64,000 bases of DNA, taken from Micromonospora sp. U21. Its GTDB lineage: Bacteria > Actinomycetota > Actinomycetes > Mycobacteriales > Micromonosporaceae. The DNA is taken from assembly GCF_018070045.1 (NCBI RefSeq), contig NZ_JAGPYK010000013.1, positions 62,001-126,000 on the forward strand. Direction: 5' to 3'. Shown here piece by piece: positions 41,858-49,694 of this stretch; within the stretch, counting starts at the first letter, position 1; each line of letters begins with the position of its first letter. The position numbers and the translations under genes are program-made. The notes under the pieces were generated by a model. That model saw only the letters and a list, made by a program, of their open reading frames with translations. It ran no database searches and was not told the origin of the DNA.

Positions 41858-42865
41858 ATGACGACGGCGCAACGGCCGACGCTCGAGGCGGTGGCGGCGC
41901 GGGCCGGGGTGTCCCGGGCCACCGTTTCCCGCGTGGTCAACGGCTCCACCACCGTCGCCCAGCCGATCCGCGAGGCGGTCAACCGGGCGGTCGCCGAGCT
42001 GGGGTACGTGCCCAACCTGGCCGCCCGCAGCCTGGTCACCCAACGCACCGACTCGATCGCCCTGGTCATGCCGGAGGCGGCCACCCGGGTCTTCTCCGAC
42101 GACCAGGTCTTCCCCGGCATCATCCGTGGGGTCAGCCAGGAGCTGGAGGCGGCCGACAAGCAGCTGGTGCTGATGCTGGCCGGCTCACCGGCCGGGCACC
42201 ACCGGGTCGAGCGGTTCACCACCGGACGGCACGTCGACGGGGTGCTCTTCGCCTCGCTGCACGGCGCCGACCCGCTGCCCGGCACCCTCGCCCGGCTCGG
42301 CATCCCGGTCGTGTGCAGCGGTCGGCCACTCGGAGACGTGCCCGTGCCGTACGTCGACGTCGACCACGTCGGCGGGGTGACCGCGGCCGTCCAGCACCTG
42401 ATAGACAGCGGTCGCCGGCGGATCGCAACCATCGCGGGGCCGCAGGACATGGTGGCCGGGATCGAACGGCTCACCGGCTACCGGACCACGATGGCCGCCG
42501 CGGGGATGCCCGAGCTGGTCGCGATCGGGGACTTCACCCGGGAGTCCGGGGCGGCGGCGATGCACCGGCTGCTCACCGAGCATCCCGACCTGGACGCGGT
42601 CTTCGCCGCCTCCGACCTGATGGCGCACGCCGCCCTGCGAACCCTGCGCGAGGCCGGCCGGCGGGTGCCGGAGGACGTCGCGGTGGTCGGCTTCGACGAC
42701 ATCGAGACCGCCGCCTACACCGAGCCGCCGCTGACCACCGTCCGGCAGCCGATCGTGGAGATCGGCCGGCGGATGACCCGGCAGCTGCTCCGGCTGGCCG
42801 CCGGCGAGACCATCGAGCCGGCGGTCATGCTCCCCACCGAGCTGATCCTGCGCGACTCGGCCTGA
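41858..42865 (+). CDS. LacI-family repressor of the sugar operon (CebR-like)
   Basis: A 335-residue repressor. The N-terminal HTH is TLEAVAARAGVSRATVSRVVNG with the hinge helix VPNLAARSLV; the rest is a periplasmic-binding-protein-like sensor domain with DAVFAASDLMA and VVGFDDIE. ATG 41858 follows GGGGGGAAG. As last gene of the cluster it likely binds the two GAGAGCGCTCTC sites upstream of the transporter and is released by the imported sugar. Confidence 0.92.
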   Translation: MTTAQRPTLEAVAARAGVSRATVSRVVNGSTTVAQPIREAVNRAVAELGYVPNLAARSLVTQRTDSIALVMPEAATRVFSDDQVFPGIIRGVSQELEAADKQLVLMLAGSPAGHHRVERFTTGRHVDGVLFASLHGADPLPGTLARLGIPVVCSGRPLGDVPVPYVDVDHVGGVTAAVQHLIDSGRRRIATIAGPQDMVAGIERLTGYRTTMAAAGMPELVAIGDFTRESGAAAMHRLLTEHPDLDAVFAASDLMAHAALRTLREAGRRVPEDVAVVGFDDIETAAYTEPPLTTVRQPIVEIGRRMTRQLLRLAAGETIEPAVMLPTELILRDSA

Positions 42866-42914
42866 CCCGTCACGCCGGCGCCGCGCCGCACCGCACCCCG
42901 CTGGCAAGATCCGC

Positions 42915-42974
42915 GCAACATCAGGGAAAGAGTGCCCTCACGGTGCCCGGAGGCCACTCTTTCCCTGATGTTGC
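42915..42974. repeat. Long near-perfect inverted repeat after the LacI gene
   Basis: Twenty-base perfect arms starting GCAACATCAGGGAAAGAGTG extend inward with one mismatch to 25 bases each side of a 10-base loop. It is AT-richer than its surroundings, lies 50 bases after the LacI stop, and would make a strong terminator. It may belong to a dispersed repeat family. Confidence 0.75.
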
Positions 42975-43030
42975 TGCCTGCCGCGGTTAATGCGTCGCCC
43001 CGGCACCCGATCCCCGTTAGCGTCGCCGAC

Positions 43031-43444
43031 ATGCCGGATCCCGTCGCGCTGCTGCACGTTCCCGCCCTCTCCGATGTCGCCGAGTACGCGTACGCGGCCA
43101 CCGTCGACCCGCCCGCCCGGCTGGTGTTCACCGCCGGCGCGTGCCCGCTCGACGCGGAGGGACGTACCGTTGCGCCGGGCGACCACGCGGCGCAGGCCCG
43201 GCAGGTGATGACGAACCTGGAGACCGCACTCGGGGCCGCCGGCGCCCGGCTGACCGACGTGGTCAAGACGACGGTGTACGTGGCGTCGTCCGAGCAGGCC
43301 GATCTCGTGAAGGCCTGGGAGGTGGTCCGGGACTCCTTCGGCGACCACGACCCGCCCAGCACCCTGCTCGGGGTGGCCGTGCTCGGATACACCGACCAGC
43401 TCGTCGAGGTCGAGGCCGTCGCCGCCGTACGGATGGCGGCTTGA
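43031..43444 (+). CDS. RidA-family (YjgF/YER057c) protein
   Basis: A 137-residue RidA fold protein. The family blocks LVFTAGACPLDAEGRTV, HAAQARQVMTNLETALGAAGARLTDVVKTTVYV and the C-terminal VLGYTDQLVEVEAVAAVR are present. The Arg that binds the carboxylate in true imine deaminases is replaced in this subgroup (LVEVEAVAAV), so the activity may differ from 2-iminobutanoate hydrolysis. It is one base from the GNAT gene and co-transcribed with it. Confidence 0.85.
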   Translation: MPDPVALLHVPALSDVAEYAYAATVDPPARLVFTAGACPLDAEGRTVAPGDHAAQARQVMTNLETALGAAGARLTDVVKTTVYVASSEQADLVKAWEVVRDSFGDHDPPSTLLGVAVLGYTDQLVEVEAVAAVRMAA

Positions 43445-43445
43445 C

Positions 43446-44342
43446 ATGCGGATCCGTGTGGCGCAGCCCGACGACGCCCCGGCCGTGGTGGCGTTGCGGG
43501 CGATGGTCTACCCGTACCTGGTGCGCGGGGTCGAGTCGACCCGGAAGATGATCGCCGAACCGCCACCGGAGGAGGGCTGGACCGCCTTCGTGGCCGAGGT
43601 GGACGCCCGGGTGGTCGGCTGGGTGTCAGCGCAGTGCGCGGGTTGGACCTCCACGCCGGACTTCGGCGACATCTCACTGCTGCACGTGCATCCGGAGCAC
43701 CGCCGACGCGGAATCGGCACTGCGCTGCTGACGGCCGCGACCGACCATCTCACCCCGCTGGGGGTTCGCCGGGTACGCGCCTGGGCGCAGCCGGACGCGC
43801 TGCCGTTCGCCCGTCGGCACGGCTTCGAGCCCAGCCGCGAGCTGCGCTACTCCGCGCTCGACCTGGATCCGGCGCCCGTGCTGCCCGACCCACCGCCGGG
43901 CGTACGACTGCGCCCGATCGCCGAGCTGGACCCGCACCTGCTACACGAGGCGGACGCCGCCTCGGCCGTCGACGAGCCCGGCGACGTGCCGGTCGACACG
44001 ATCAGCTACGAGAGCTGGCAGTACGACGTCTGGGACAACCTGGGCCTGGACAAGACGGCGAGCACCGCCGCCGAGGTCGACGGGGAGATCGCCGCGTTCA
44101 GCCTGGTAAAGCGGGACGGGGACCGGATGTGGTCGGACTACACCGGCACCGTCCCCGCATACCGGGGTCGGGGGCTGGCCGGGCTGGTCAAGACGGCGGC
44201 GCTGCACTGGGCCGCCGCCGGCGGCGTCCGCGTCGCGTACACCTCGAACGACGAGGCGAACGGGCCGATGCTGGCGATCAACACCAAGCTGGGCTACCGG
44301 CCGGTCGCGGCCCAGTGGTCCTGCCTGGCCGAACTGACCTGA
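43446..44342 (+). CDS. GNAT N-acetyltransferase (tandem domains)
   Basis: A 298-residue protein with two GNAT folds. The first has the acetyl-CoA loop HPEHRRRGIGTALL. The second has PAYRGRGLAGLVKTAALHWA with TSNDEANGPMLAINTKLGYRPV. The arrangement resembles MshD-type and other tandem GNAT proteins, though MshD identity is not supported. It starts at ATG 43446, one base after the RidA stop. The substrate is unknown. Confidence 0.88.
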   Translation: MRIRVAQPDDAPAVVALRAMVYPYLVRGVESTRKMIAEPPPEEGWTAFVAEVDARVVGWVSAQCAGWTSTPDFGDISLLHVHPEHRRRGIGTALLTAATDHLTPLGVRRVRAWAQPDALPFARRHGFEPSRELRYSALDLDPAPVLPDPPPGVRLRPIAELDPHLLHEADAASAVDEPGDVPVDTISYESWQYDVWDNLGLDKTASTAAEVDGEIAAFSLVKRDGDRMWSDYTGTVPAYRGRGLAGLVKTAALHWAAAGGVRVAYTSNDEANGPMLAINTKLGYRPVAAQWSCLAELT

Positions 44343-44348
44343 GCGGCG

Positions 44349-44603
44349 TCAGCCGACGCGGGGAAGGACCCAGACGAGGAACCGTTCGACGTACGCCACC
44401 GGGTCGGGTGTGAGGCCGAGCTTCACCGCGTCGGCGAACGCCTCGTCGAGGAGCATCGTCAGCATCAGCACCATGCCGGCCCGGTCGCCTCTCCAACGGG
44501 AGAGCAGCGACAGCCGTGCCGGGGAGCACGGCCACGGGGCGCCGCACCGGGTGCAGCGCCAGTGCGGTGCGCCGGGATGATGCGGGGGTACGCCGCGACT
44601 CAC
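44349..44603 (-). CDS. Small CxxC protein of an accessory cassette (84 aa)
   Basis: An 84-residue protein: an N-terminal zinc-ribbon-like motif (WRCTRCGAPWPCSPARL, cysteines C-x2-C-x5-C) followed by a mostly helical region (MVLMLTMLLDEAFADAVK and VAYVERFLVWVL). Similar small proteins in Micromonospora are sometimes called 'flavin reductase', without visible support here. GTG 44603 overlaps the stop of the preceding small gene by four bases. Third gene of a three-gene operon divergent from an XRE regulator. Confidence 0.65.
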   Translation of the reverse strand: MSRGVPPHHPGAPHWRCTRCGAPWPCSPARLSLLSRWRGDRAGMVLMLTMLLDEAFADAVKLGLTPDPVAYVERFLVWVLPRVG

Positions 44604-44893
44604 GCCCCCGCCCTCACCGGTGTGCGTCCGACGGGCCGACGGGTGGCCGACTGTGCCGTGTTCGTCGGGGCCGGGGTCAGTACCCGGACTCCCTCACGCA
44701 GCAGGAACAGCTCCCGCTTCGCCAGCGCCATTCCGTTCCGGCCCAGCTCATAGCCTTCGACCCAGACCCATCCGTGGTACGTGTGCCGGTCGGCCAACTC
44801 GCGGATGACCCGGATCATCAACGGGCGCACGAACTGCGGACTGGCGGCACGGGTCAACCTGATCACGTCGCCGGCCCTCAACGCCCCGATCAC
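44600..44893 (-). CDS. Small beta-rich protein of an accessory cassette (97 aa)
   Basis: A 97-residue protein starting GTG 44893, which overlaps the stop of the 58-aa ORF (GTGA). The core LRAGDVIRLTRAASPQFVRP, HGWVWVEGYELGRNG and LFLLREGVRVL suggests a small SH3-like barrel. No known family; relatives seem restricted to actinomycete accessory regions (recollection). Function unknown; coupled to both neighbours. Confidence 0.6.
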   Translation of the reverse strand: MIGALRAGDVIRLTRAASPQFVRPLMIRVIRELADRHTYHGWVWVEGYELGRNGMALAKRELFLLREGVRVLTPAPTNTAQSATRRPVGRTPVRAGA

Positions 44894-45066
44894 CGCGACA
44901 CCCAGCGGTGCGCGGGGACGAGTTTCCCGGCGAGGCGACCCGGCGCCACGGAAGGGCGGGATGAAGGCCCTGTCCGACCCGGGACAACAGCCCGAGCCGA
45001 CGGTGTCGGTGCCGGGCGCGTCGACTTCGGCTCCGGTGGCACTGGTTTCGGTCGCTCCTCGGACAT
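44890..45066 (-). CDS. Small Pro-rich protein heading the cassette operon (58 aa)
   Basis: A 58-residue ORF from ATG 45066 with an excellent ribosome-binding site (ACAGGAGGGGGAGAG). The product MSEERPKPVPPEPKSTRPAP... is rich in Pro, Ser and Arg and likely unstructured. Its stop overlaps the next start (GTGA), so it may be a leader as much as a working protein. A 206-residue frame overlaps it, but that frame lacks a good start signal. Confidence 0.5.
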   Translation of the reverse strand: MSEERPKPVPPEPKSTRPAPTPSARAVVPGRTGPSSRPSVAPGRLAGKLVPAHRWVSR

Positions 45067-45193
45067 CTCTCCCCCTCCTGTCGGCTGGGAGGGGCCGCCC
45101 GTCCCCTTTTACCCGGTGCGACCCCGCGGCTAGCACCACCACCGGGCATGCCTCCACCAGCGGCGCCACCCCATCGGACGGTCGCAGGGAGTA

Positions 45194-45248
45194 GCAGACG
45201 TCTGCACCGTCCGGATGCAACCATCAAGGGACGTCTAGGAAAGGTCCC
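45194..45248. promoter_or_regulatory. Palindromes in the divergent promoter region of the cassette
   Basis: GCAGACGTCTGC (45194-45205) is a perfect 12-base palindrome; ACGTCT recurs at 45231-45236, and GGGAC/GTCCC arms lie at 45228-45232 and 45244-45248, just before the XRE gene. They could be binding sites for the XRE regulator acting on itself and on the three-gene operon. Confidence 0.45.
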
Positions 45249-45253
45249 CTACG

Positions 45254-45985
45254 ATGTCGCGGAACGACGCCCTTAGACACGCCCTCCGATCGGCAGGGCT
45301 GACCGTTGCTGAACTTGCCGAGAAATGCGATGTGGACGCGAAGACGGTTGAGCGGTGGCTCAGCCGGGGCCGCGTTCCTCACCCCCGCTCTCGGATGCGG
45401 GCAGCCGGGGTGCTGGGGCAGGATGTAGAAGTGCTATGGCCGGAAGTCGTCCGCCGCGCTGTCAAGGTCGGTTCAGACCGTGAGCTGGTCGGCGTGTACG
45501 CACGCCGCTCCGACCTTCCCCGTTCGCTGTTCCGCGAGTTGATCGACCAGGCCGGCACGCGGTTGTGGTTCGGCGGGTACACGAGTTACTTCGTGTGGCT
45601 TGAGGTGCCCAATGCCGCCGCCACGCTCGGCGCGAAGGCCCAGGTCGGTGCCGATGTGCGTTTCCTGCTCGGTGACCCGGGCAGCGCCGGCACCACGGCG
45701 CGGGAGCGTATCGAGGCAACGCCCCTCACGCTCGCGACCCGTATAGCCATGAGTCAGGCGGAGATCGCGAAGTCACCGGAACCCCTCGCTGTCCGGCTGT
45801 CAGACCGGCACATCGCCATGTCGGTCTGGGTCTTCGATGACGAGGCGATTGTGGCGACGCACATCGGCGCGGGGCTGGGGCAGGATTCGGTGACGATGCA
45901 CCTGCAACGCCGGGAGGCCGGCGGCCCGTTCGATCGTTACGTGGAGCACTTCGAGTCACTATGGGCTGACGCGCGGGCGGCATAG
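45254..45985 (+). CDS. XRE-type regulator with PLD-like (DUF5919-type) C-terminal domain
   Basis: A 243-residue protein. An N-terminal HTH (LTVAELAEKCDVDAKTVERWLSR) binds DNA. The larger C-terminal domain (LWFGGYTSYFVWLEVPN, VGADVRFLLGD, IAMSVWVFDDEAIVATHIG) resembles a phospholipase-D-like sensor domain found behind HTH domains in actinomycetes (DUF5919, from memory); no HKD catalytic motif is seen, so it is probably a ligand sensor. ATG 45254 follows GGAAAGG. It is less GC-biased than the flanking genes. Divergent from the three tiny genes, which it likely controls. Confidence 0.75.
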   Translation: MSRNDALRHALRSAGLTVAELAEKCDVDAKTVERWLSRGRVPHPRSRMRAAGVLGQDVEVLWPEVVRRAVKVGSDRELVGVYARRSDLPRSLFRELIDQAGTRLWFGGYTSYFVWLEVPNAAATLGAKAQVGADVRFLLGDPGSAGTTARERIEATPLTLATRIAMSQAEIAKSPEPLAVRLSDRHIAMSVWVFDDEAIVATHIGAGLGQDSVTMHLQRREAGGPFDRYVEHFESLWADARAA

Positions 45986-46021
45986 CCCGGGGAGACCCGA
46001 CGCAGCCATGGAACGGTCGGT

Positions 46022-46087
46022 GATGGCGCCGTCGACCCCGCCGCCACCGAGCAGGGACGAGTTCGCGGCGTTCACCATCGCGTCCAG
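46022..46087 (-). pseudogene. Truncated macro-domain fragment
   Basis: On the reverse strand this encodes LDAMVNAANSSLLGGGGVDG and AI, almost the same as the intact macro-domain gene 0.9 kb away (DAIVNAANSSLLGGGGVDG). Over the 66 bases only about six differ, mostly at third codon positions. The homology stops abruptly after GCCATC, so the rest of the gene is gone. The weaker match before it (IAVLGDGDDEGSGLPP) may be more of its start. It marks one edge of the accessory cassette. Confidence 0.7.
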
Positions 46088-46264
46088 CGGCGGCAGGCCG
46101 GACCCTTCGTCATCGCCATCACCGAGGACGGCGATGTGCGTACCTCGATGCCAGGCGGCCGGCAGATTGACCAATGAGACAGCCGCCCTCTGGTCCATCT
46201 GGGATACGCTCCGGTCGGTGGCTTTCCACGCGCCAGACCATCGACTTCCTTAGAAGGCAAGATC

Positions 46265-46459
46265 ATGGCTGACCTGAGCGGCGCCGAATGGCGCACCAGC
46301 ACCCGCAGCAGCTCCAACGGCGGCGACTGCGTCGAGGTCGCCGACAACCTGCCCGGCGTCGTCGCGGTGCGCGACTCGAAGAACCCGGATGGCGGCACGC
46401 TGCGGTTCGACCCCCAGGTGTGGCACGGGTTCATTGACCTGGTGAAGTCCACCAGCTGA
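46265..46459 (+). CDS. DUF397 protein
   Basis: A 64-residue DUF397 protein: LSGAEWRTSTRSSSNGGDCVEVA at the start, VAVRDSKNPDGGTLRF in the middle and WHGFIDLVK at the end, all typical. DUF397 proteins normally sit next to an XRE/DUF5753 regulator and are thought to counter it (WhiJ-like pairs). That partner is missing here; the XRE gene upstream is of another type and is separated by the macro fragment. A perfect terminator follows. Confidence 0.9.
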   Translation: MADLSGAEWRTSTRSSSNGGDCVEVADNLPGVVAVRDSKNPDGGTLRFDPQVWHGFIDLVKSTS

Positions 46460-46472
46460 CCGCTACAACGCC

Positions 46473-46498
46473 AAAGCCCCCGGCGCTCCGGGGGCTTT
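46473..46498. terminator. Rho-independent terminator
   Basis: AAAGCCCCCGG and CCGGGGGCTTT arms around a 4-base loop (CGCT), followed by TTC. The best intrinsic terminator in the window; it serves the DUF397 gene and, on the other strand, the macro-domain gene. Confidence 0.85.
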
Positions 46499-46501
46499 TC
46501 G

Positions 46502-47026
46502 CTATGCCGAGGCGTCGGCGTCGAAAACCCGGCGCGCGGTGGAGTGGGTGTCGGCGCCGAAGAGCACCAGGCGGGCCTCGGTGACCGTGGCCGGCGTAGC
46601 CGCGCGCAGCACCGACAGCGCCTGGCGGACCGCATCCTCGACCGGCCAGCCGTAGATACCGGCGGAGATCAGCGGGAACGCCACGGTGGCCGCGCCCAAC
46701 TCGTCGGCCACTCGGAGGCTGTTGGCGTAGCAGTCGCGCAGCAGCGCCGAGCGGTCCTCGGTGGCCGACCAGACCGGCCCGACGGTGTGGATCACCCAGC
46801 GGGCCGGCAGCTCCCCGGCCGTGGTCGACACCGCCTGGCCGGTCGGCAGGCCCCGGCCGTACCGGGAGGCCCGCAGCGCCCGGCACTCAGCCAGGATGGC
46901 GGGACCGCCGCGCCGGTGGATGGCTCCGTCCACCCCGCCGCCGCCGAGCAGGGACGAGTTCGCGGCGTTCACGATGGCGTCCACCCGCTGGGTGGTGATG
47001 TCCCCCTCGACCAGGGTGATCTCCAT
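46502..47026 (-). CDS. Macro-domain O-acetyl-ADP-ribose deacetylase
   Basis: A 174-residue MacroD/YmdB-type protein. Catalytic and ADP-ribose-binding elements are VEGDIT, DAIVNAANSSLLGGGGVDGAIHRRGG, VIHTVGPVW and AFPLISAGIYGWP. It removes ADP-ribose or O-acetyl groups, reversing ADP-ribosylation. ATG 47026 has GAGGAG eight bases upstream. It follows the EI24 gene with a one-base gap and is probably co-transcribed. A broken copy of its start lies at 46022-46087. Confidence 0.92.
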   Translation of the reverse strand: MEITLVEGDITTQRVDAIVNAANSSLLGGGGVDGAIHRRGGPAILAECRALRASRYGRGLPTGQAVSTTAGELPARWVIHTVGPVWSATEDRSALLRDCYANSLRVADELGAATVAFPLISAGIYGWPVEDAVRQALSVLRAATPATVTEARLVLFGADTHSTARRVFDADASA

Positions 47027-47027
47027 G

Positions 47028-47819
47028 TCAGCGCTCCTCGATCGGCTGGCCGAGCGAGCGGCGAGCCAGCAGGGTGGCACCGGCCACCGCCGCCGGCATG
47101 ACCAGCACGGCGCCGAGCGGGATCAGGAAGCAGAGGAACACCGCCACCCCGAAGCCCAGCGCGGCGGGCCGGTCGGCCTTGAGGATCGACCGGCGCTGCG
47201 GTAGCCGCATGCCGCGGCGGTAGAACGGGGCGCCGACCAGCTCCACGGCGAGGAACCAGCCACCCACCGCTGCCCCGATCACCGGGACCACCGTCTGGCC
47301 GACCACCGGGATGAAGCCGGCGAGGAAGAGCGGGATGCCGACCAGCGCCGTGAGGGCCACCAGCCGTACGGAGTCGGCGAGGCTGCGGCGCAGCGACGAC
47401 CAGAAGGCCACGTCCACCGAACCCGGCGTGCCGCCGTACCGTTCCTCCACCCGCTCGGAGATCTTCTCGTAGAACGGGTCGCCGATGACCAGGGTGACGG
47501 CGGTGAAGCTGACCACGGCGAGCAGGCCGCCGAGGCCCAGGAAGGCCAGCCCGGCGATCACCCGGAGCAGGTTGCGGGCGGTGGTCGACCAGTCGTCGGC
47601 GAACGGGGTGACCACGGCGGCGATGTCGTCCACGAAGTACACCAGGGTCGCGAACGCGCCCACGAAGAGCACACCGGAGATCAACGCCGGCACGATGCCG
47701 AGCAGCATCAGCTTCGGGCTGCGGACGTAGAGGCCGAGCCCACGCAGGAGCAGCCCGGCCCCCGCGAAGAAGCGTCCGACGGCCCCGGTGACCGGGTTGG
47801 CGATTCTGCTGGCGTCCAC
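47028..47819 (-). CDS. EI24/CysZ-like integral membrane protein
   Basis: A 263-residue membrane protein with about five to six helices (LMLLGIVPALISGVLFVGAF, IAGLAFLGLGGLLAVVSFTAV, LVALTALVGIPLFLAGFIPV, FGVAVFLCFLIPLGAVLVMP) and the family motif DPFYEKISERVEE. Related to CysZ, which takes up sulfate, but substrate transport here is not established. GTG 47819 begins MDASRIANPV; upstream in-frame sequence lacks conservation. It leads the macro-domain gene. Confidence 0.85.
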   Translation of the reverse strand: MDASRIANPVTGAVGRFFAGAGLLLRGLGLYVRSPKLMLLGIVPALISGVLFVGAFATLVYFVDDIAAVVTPFADDWSTTARNLLRVIAGLAFLGLGGLLAVVSFTAVTLVIGDPFYEKISERVEERYGGTPGSVDVAFWSSLRRSLADSVRLVALTALVGIPLFLAGFIPVVGQTVVPVIGAAVGGWFLAVELVGAPFYRRGMRLPQRRSILKADRPAALGFGVAVFLCFLIPLGAVLVMPAAVAGATLLARRSLGQPIEER

Positions 47820-48029
47820 GATCGAGCAGCCTAGCGATCGGTGGGTACGGCCGCCGGGCGGTGCGTTGAGGCAGCGCGTCGACACGGATCCCCTCCTTGC
47901 GCATCAACCGGTTGGTGGATCGCCGGGGTCAGCCGCTGTCACGAAAGGTCATCAACGGCTGGTCGATCCGCGCCCGAGCAGCAACCGCCAGGCTGCTGGG
48001 GTACGGATGCAACGGCGGAAGGCGGCACG

Positions 48030-48938
48030 ATGCCGGTCATCGAGGTGACCAACCTGCACAAGCGGTACGGCGACCTGGTGGCCGTGGCCGACGTGTCGTT
48101 CACGGTCGAGGCCGGGGAGATCTTCGGGGTCCTCGGCCCGAACGGTGCTGGCAAGACCACCACCGTGGAGTGTGTCGCCGGGCTCCGCGTCCCGGACGGG
48201 GGCGGGGTGTCGGTCCTCGGGCTCGACCCCCGCCGGGACGCGGCCCAGCTCCGCCAGCGGGTCGGCGTGCAGCTCCAGGAGAGCCAACTGCCGGACCAGC
48301 TGCGGGTCTCCGAGGCGCTGGAGCTGTACGCCTCGTTCTACCGCGACCCGGCTGACCCGGCGGACCTGATCGACAGGTTGGGTCTGGGTGACAAGCGGAA
48401 CACCGCGTACAAGAAGCTCTCCGGCGGTCAGAAGCAGCGGCTGTCGATCGCGCTGGCGCTGGTCGGCAACCCGAGCGTCGCGATCCTGGACGAGCTGACG
48501 ACCGGGCTCGACCCGCAGTCCCGGCGGGACACCTGGGCCCTCATCGAACAGATCCGGGACAGCGGCGTGACGATCGTGCTGGTCACCCACTTCATGGAGG
48601 AGGCCGAGCGGCTCTGCGACCGGGTCGCGGTGATCGACCGGGGACGGGTCGTCGCGCTGGACAGCCCGGCCGGCCTGGTGTCGACGGTGGTCCCGGAGCA
48701 GCGGATCCGGTTCCGGCCGTCCGCCCCGGTTGACGACCGGCTCCTCACCGATCTGCCCGAGGTGACCGCCATGCAGCGCACCGGCAGCCAGGTGGTGGTG
48801 ACCGGCACCGGTGATGTGCTGCACGCGGTCACCTCGGTGCTCGCCCGCAACCAGATCATCGCCGCCGACCTGCGGCTGGAGCAGTCCACCCTCGACGACG
48901 CGTTCGTCGAGCTGACCGGGCACCGGCCCGCCGAGTGA
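48030..48938 (+). CDS. ABC-2 exporter ATP-binding protein
   Basis: A 302-residue DrrA/CcmA-type ATPase: Walker A GPNGAGKTTT, signature LSGGQKQRLSIALAL, Walker B VAILDELTTGLDPQ, H-loop VTHFMEEAE, and a C-terminal regulatory domain. ATG 48030 follows GGAAGGCGG. Its stop is 11 bases before the permease start. Its neighbours (permease, kinase, regulator) form a self-regulated exporter module, a common route for lipid or antibiotic export. Confidence 0.93.
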   Translation: MPVIEVTNLHKRYGDLVAVADVSFTVEAGEIFGVLGPNGAGKTTTVECVAGLRVPDGGGVSVLGLDPRRDAAQLRQRVGVQLQESQLPDQLRVSEALELYASFYRDPADPADLIDRLGLGDKRNTAYKKLSGGQKQRLSIALALVGNPSVAILDELTTGLDPQSRRDTWALIEQIRDSGVTIVLVTHFMEEAERLCDRVAVIDRGRVVALDSPAGLVSTVVPEQRIRFRPSAPVDDRLLTDLPEVTAMQRTGSQVVVTGTGDVLHAVTSVLARNQIIAADLRLEQSTLDDAFVELTGHRPAE

Positions 48939-48949
48939 GGGAGAGCGAC

Positions 48950-49684
48950 ATGCACGCCTTCGGGCAGATCCTCAAGATCGAGACGCGGCTCTTCCTGCGG
49001 GACTTCGGCTCGCCGCTGACGACTGTCGTGTTGCCACTCGCGCTGTTGCTGGTGTTCGGGCTGATCCCGGCGATGCGCGAGCCGGATCCGCAGTACGGCG
49101 ACGTGTCCTTCGTCCAGTACTTCGCCCCCTCGTTGCTGGTGATCACGCTCGCCATGTCGGCGGTGAACATCCTGCCCACGGTGCTGGCCACCTACCGGGA
49201 ACGTGGTGTGCTCCGCAGGCTTGCCACCACCCCGGCCAGCCCGGCCGCGCTGTTGGCCGCCCAACTGGTCATCTCGCTCGCCACCATCCTGGTCAGCGCC
49301 GTGCTGCTCATCGCGGTCGGTCGGTTGGCGTTCGACGTGCCGCTACCCCGGCGTCCGCTGGGCTTCACGCTGGCCCTCATCCTCGGTACGGCCGCCCTGC
49401 TGGCGCTGGGCCTGCTGGTGGCGGCGGTGGCGCGGACGACCAAGTCGGCGCAGGGGCTGGCCGTGCCGTTGTTCATGGCGGTCATGTTCTTCGGCGGCGT
49501 CTACGTGCCCCGGTTCCTCCTGCCGGACTTCCTGGTCCAGATCGGCGACTACACGCCACCCGGGGTGCAGGCGCTGCTCGACGCCTGGACCGGGACGTCG
49601 CCACACCCGCTGCACCTGGGGATAATGGCGGCGGTCGCGGTGGCCGCCGGTGCGATCGCCGCGAAACTCTTCCGCTGGGAGTGA
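48950..49684 (+). CDS. ABC-2 type permease
   Basis: A 244-residue permease with six membrane helices (TVVLPLALLLVFGLIPAM first) and the typical YRERGVLRRLATTPASPAALL cytoplasmic loop. ATG 48950 has GGGAGAG upstream; an in-frame GTG at 48935 overlapping the ATPase stop is the alternative start. It pairs with the ATPase to form an exporter. Substrate unknown. Confidence 0.9.
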   Translation: MHAFGQILKIETRLFLRDFGSPLTTVVLPLALLLVFGLIPAMREPDPQYGDVSFVQYFAPSLLVITLAMSAVNILPTVLATYRERGVLRRLATTPASPAALLAAQLVISLATILVSAVLLIAVGRLAFDVPLPRRPLGFTLALILGTAALLALGLLVAAVARTTKSAQGLAVPLFMAVMFFGGVYVPRFLLPDFLVQIGDYTPPGVQALLDAWTGTSPHPLHLGIMAAVAVAAGAIAAKLFRWE

Positions 49685-49694
49685 GCGACAACTG

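Noticed and set aside
44600..45220. A single 206-residue protein instead of the 97- and 58-residue ORFs
   Set aside because: Its start lacks a ribosome-binding site, and the overlapping 58-codon ORF has an excellent one and ends exactly at the 97-residue start.
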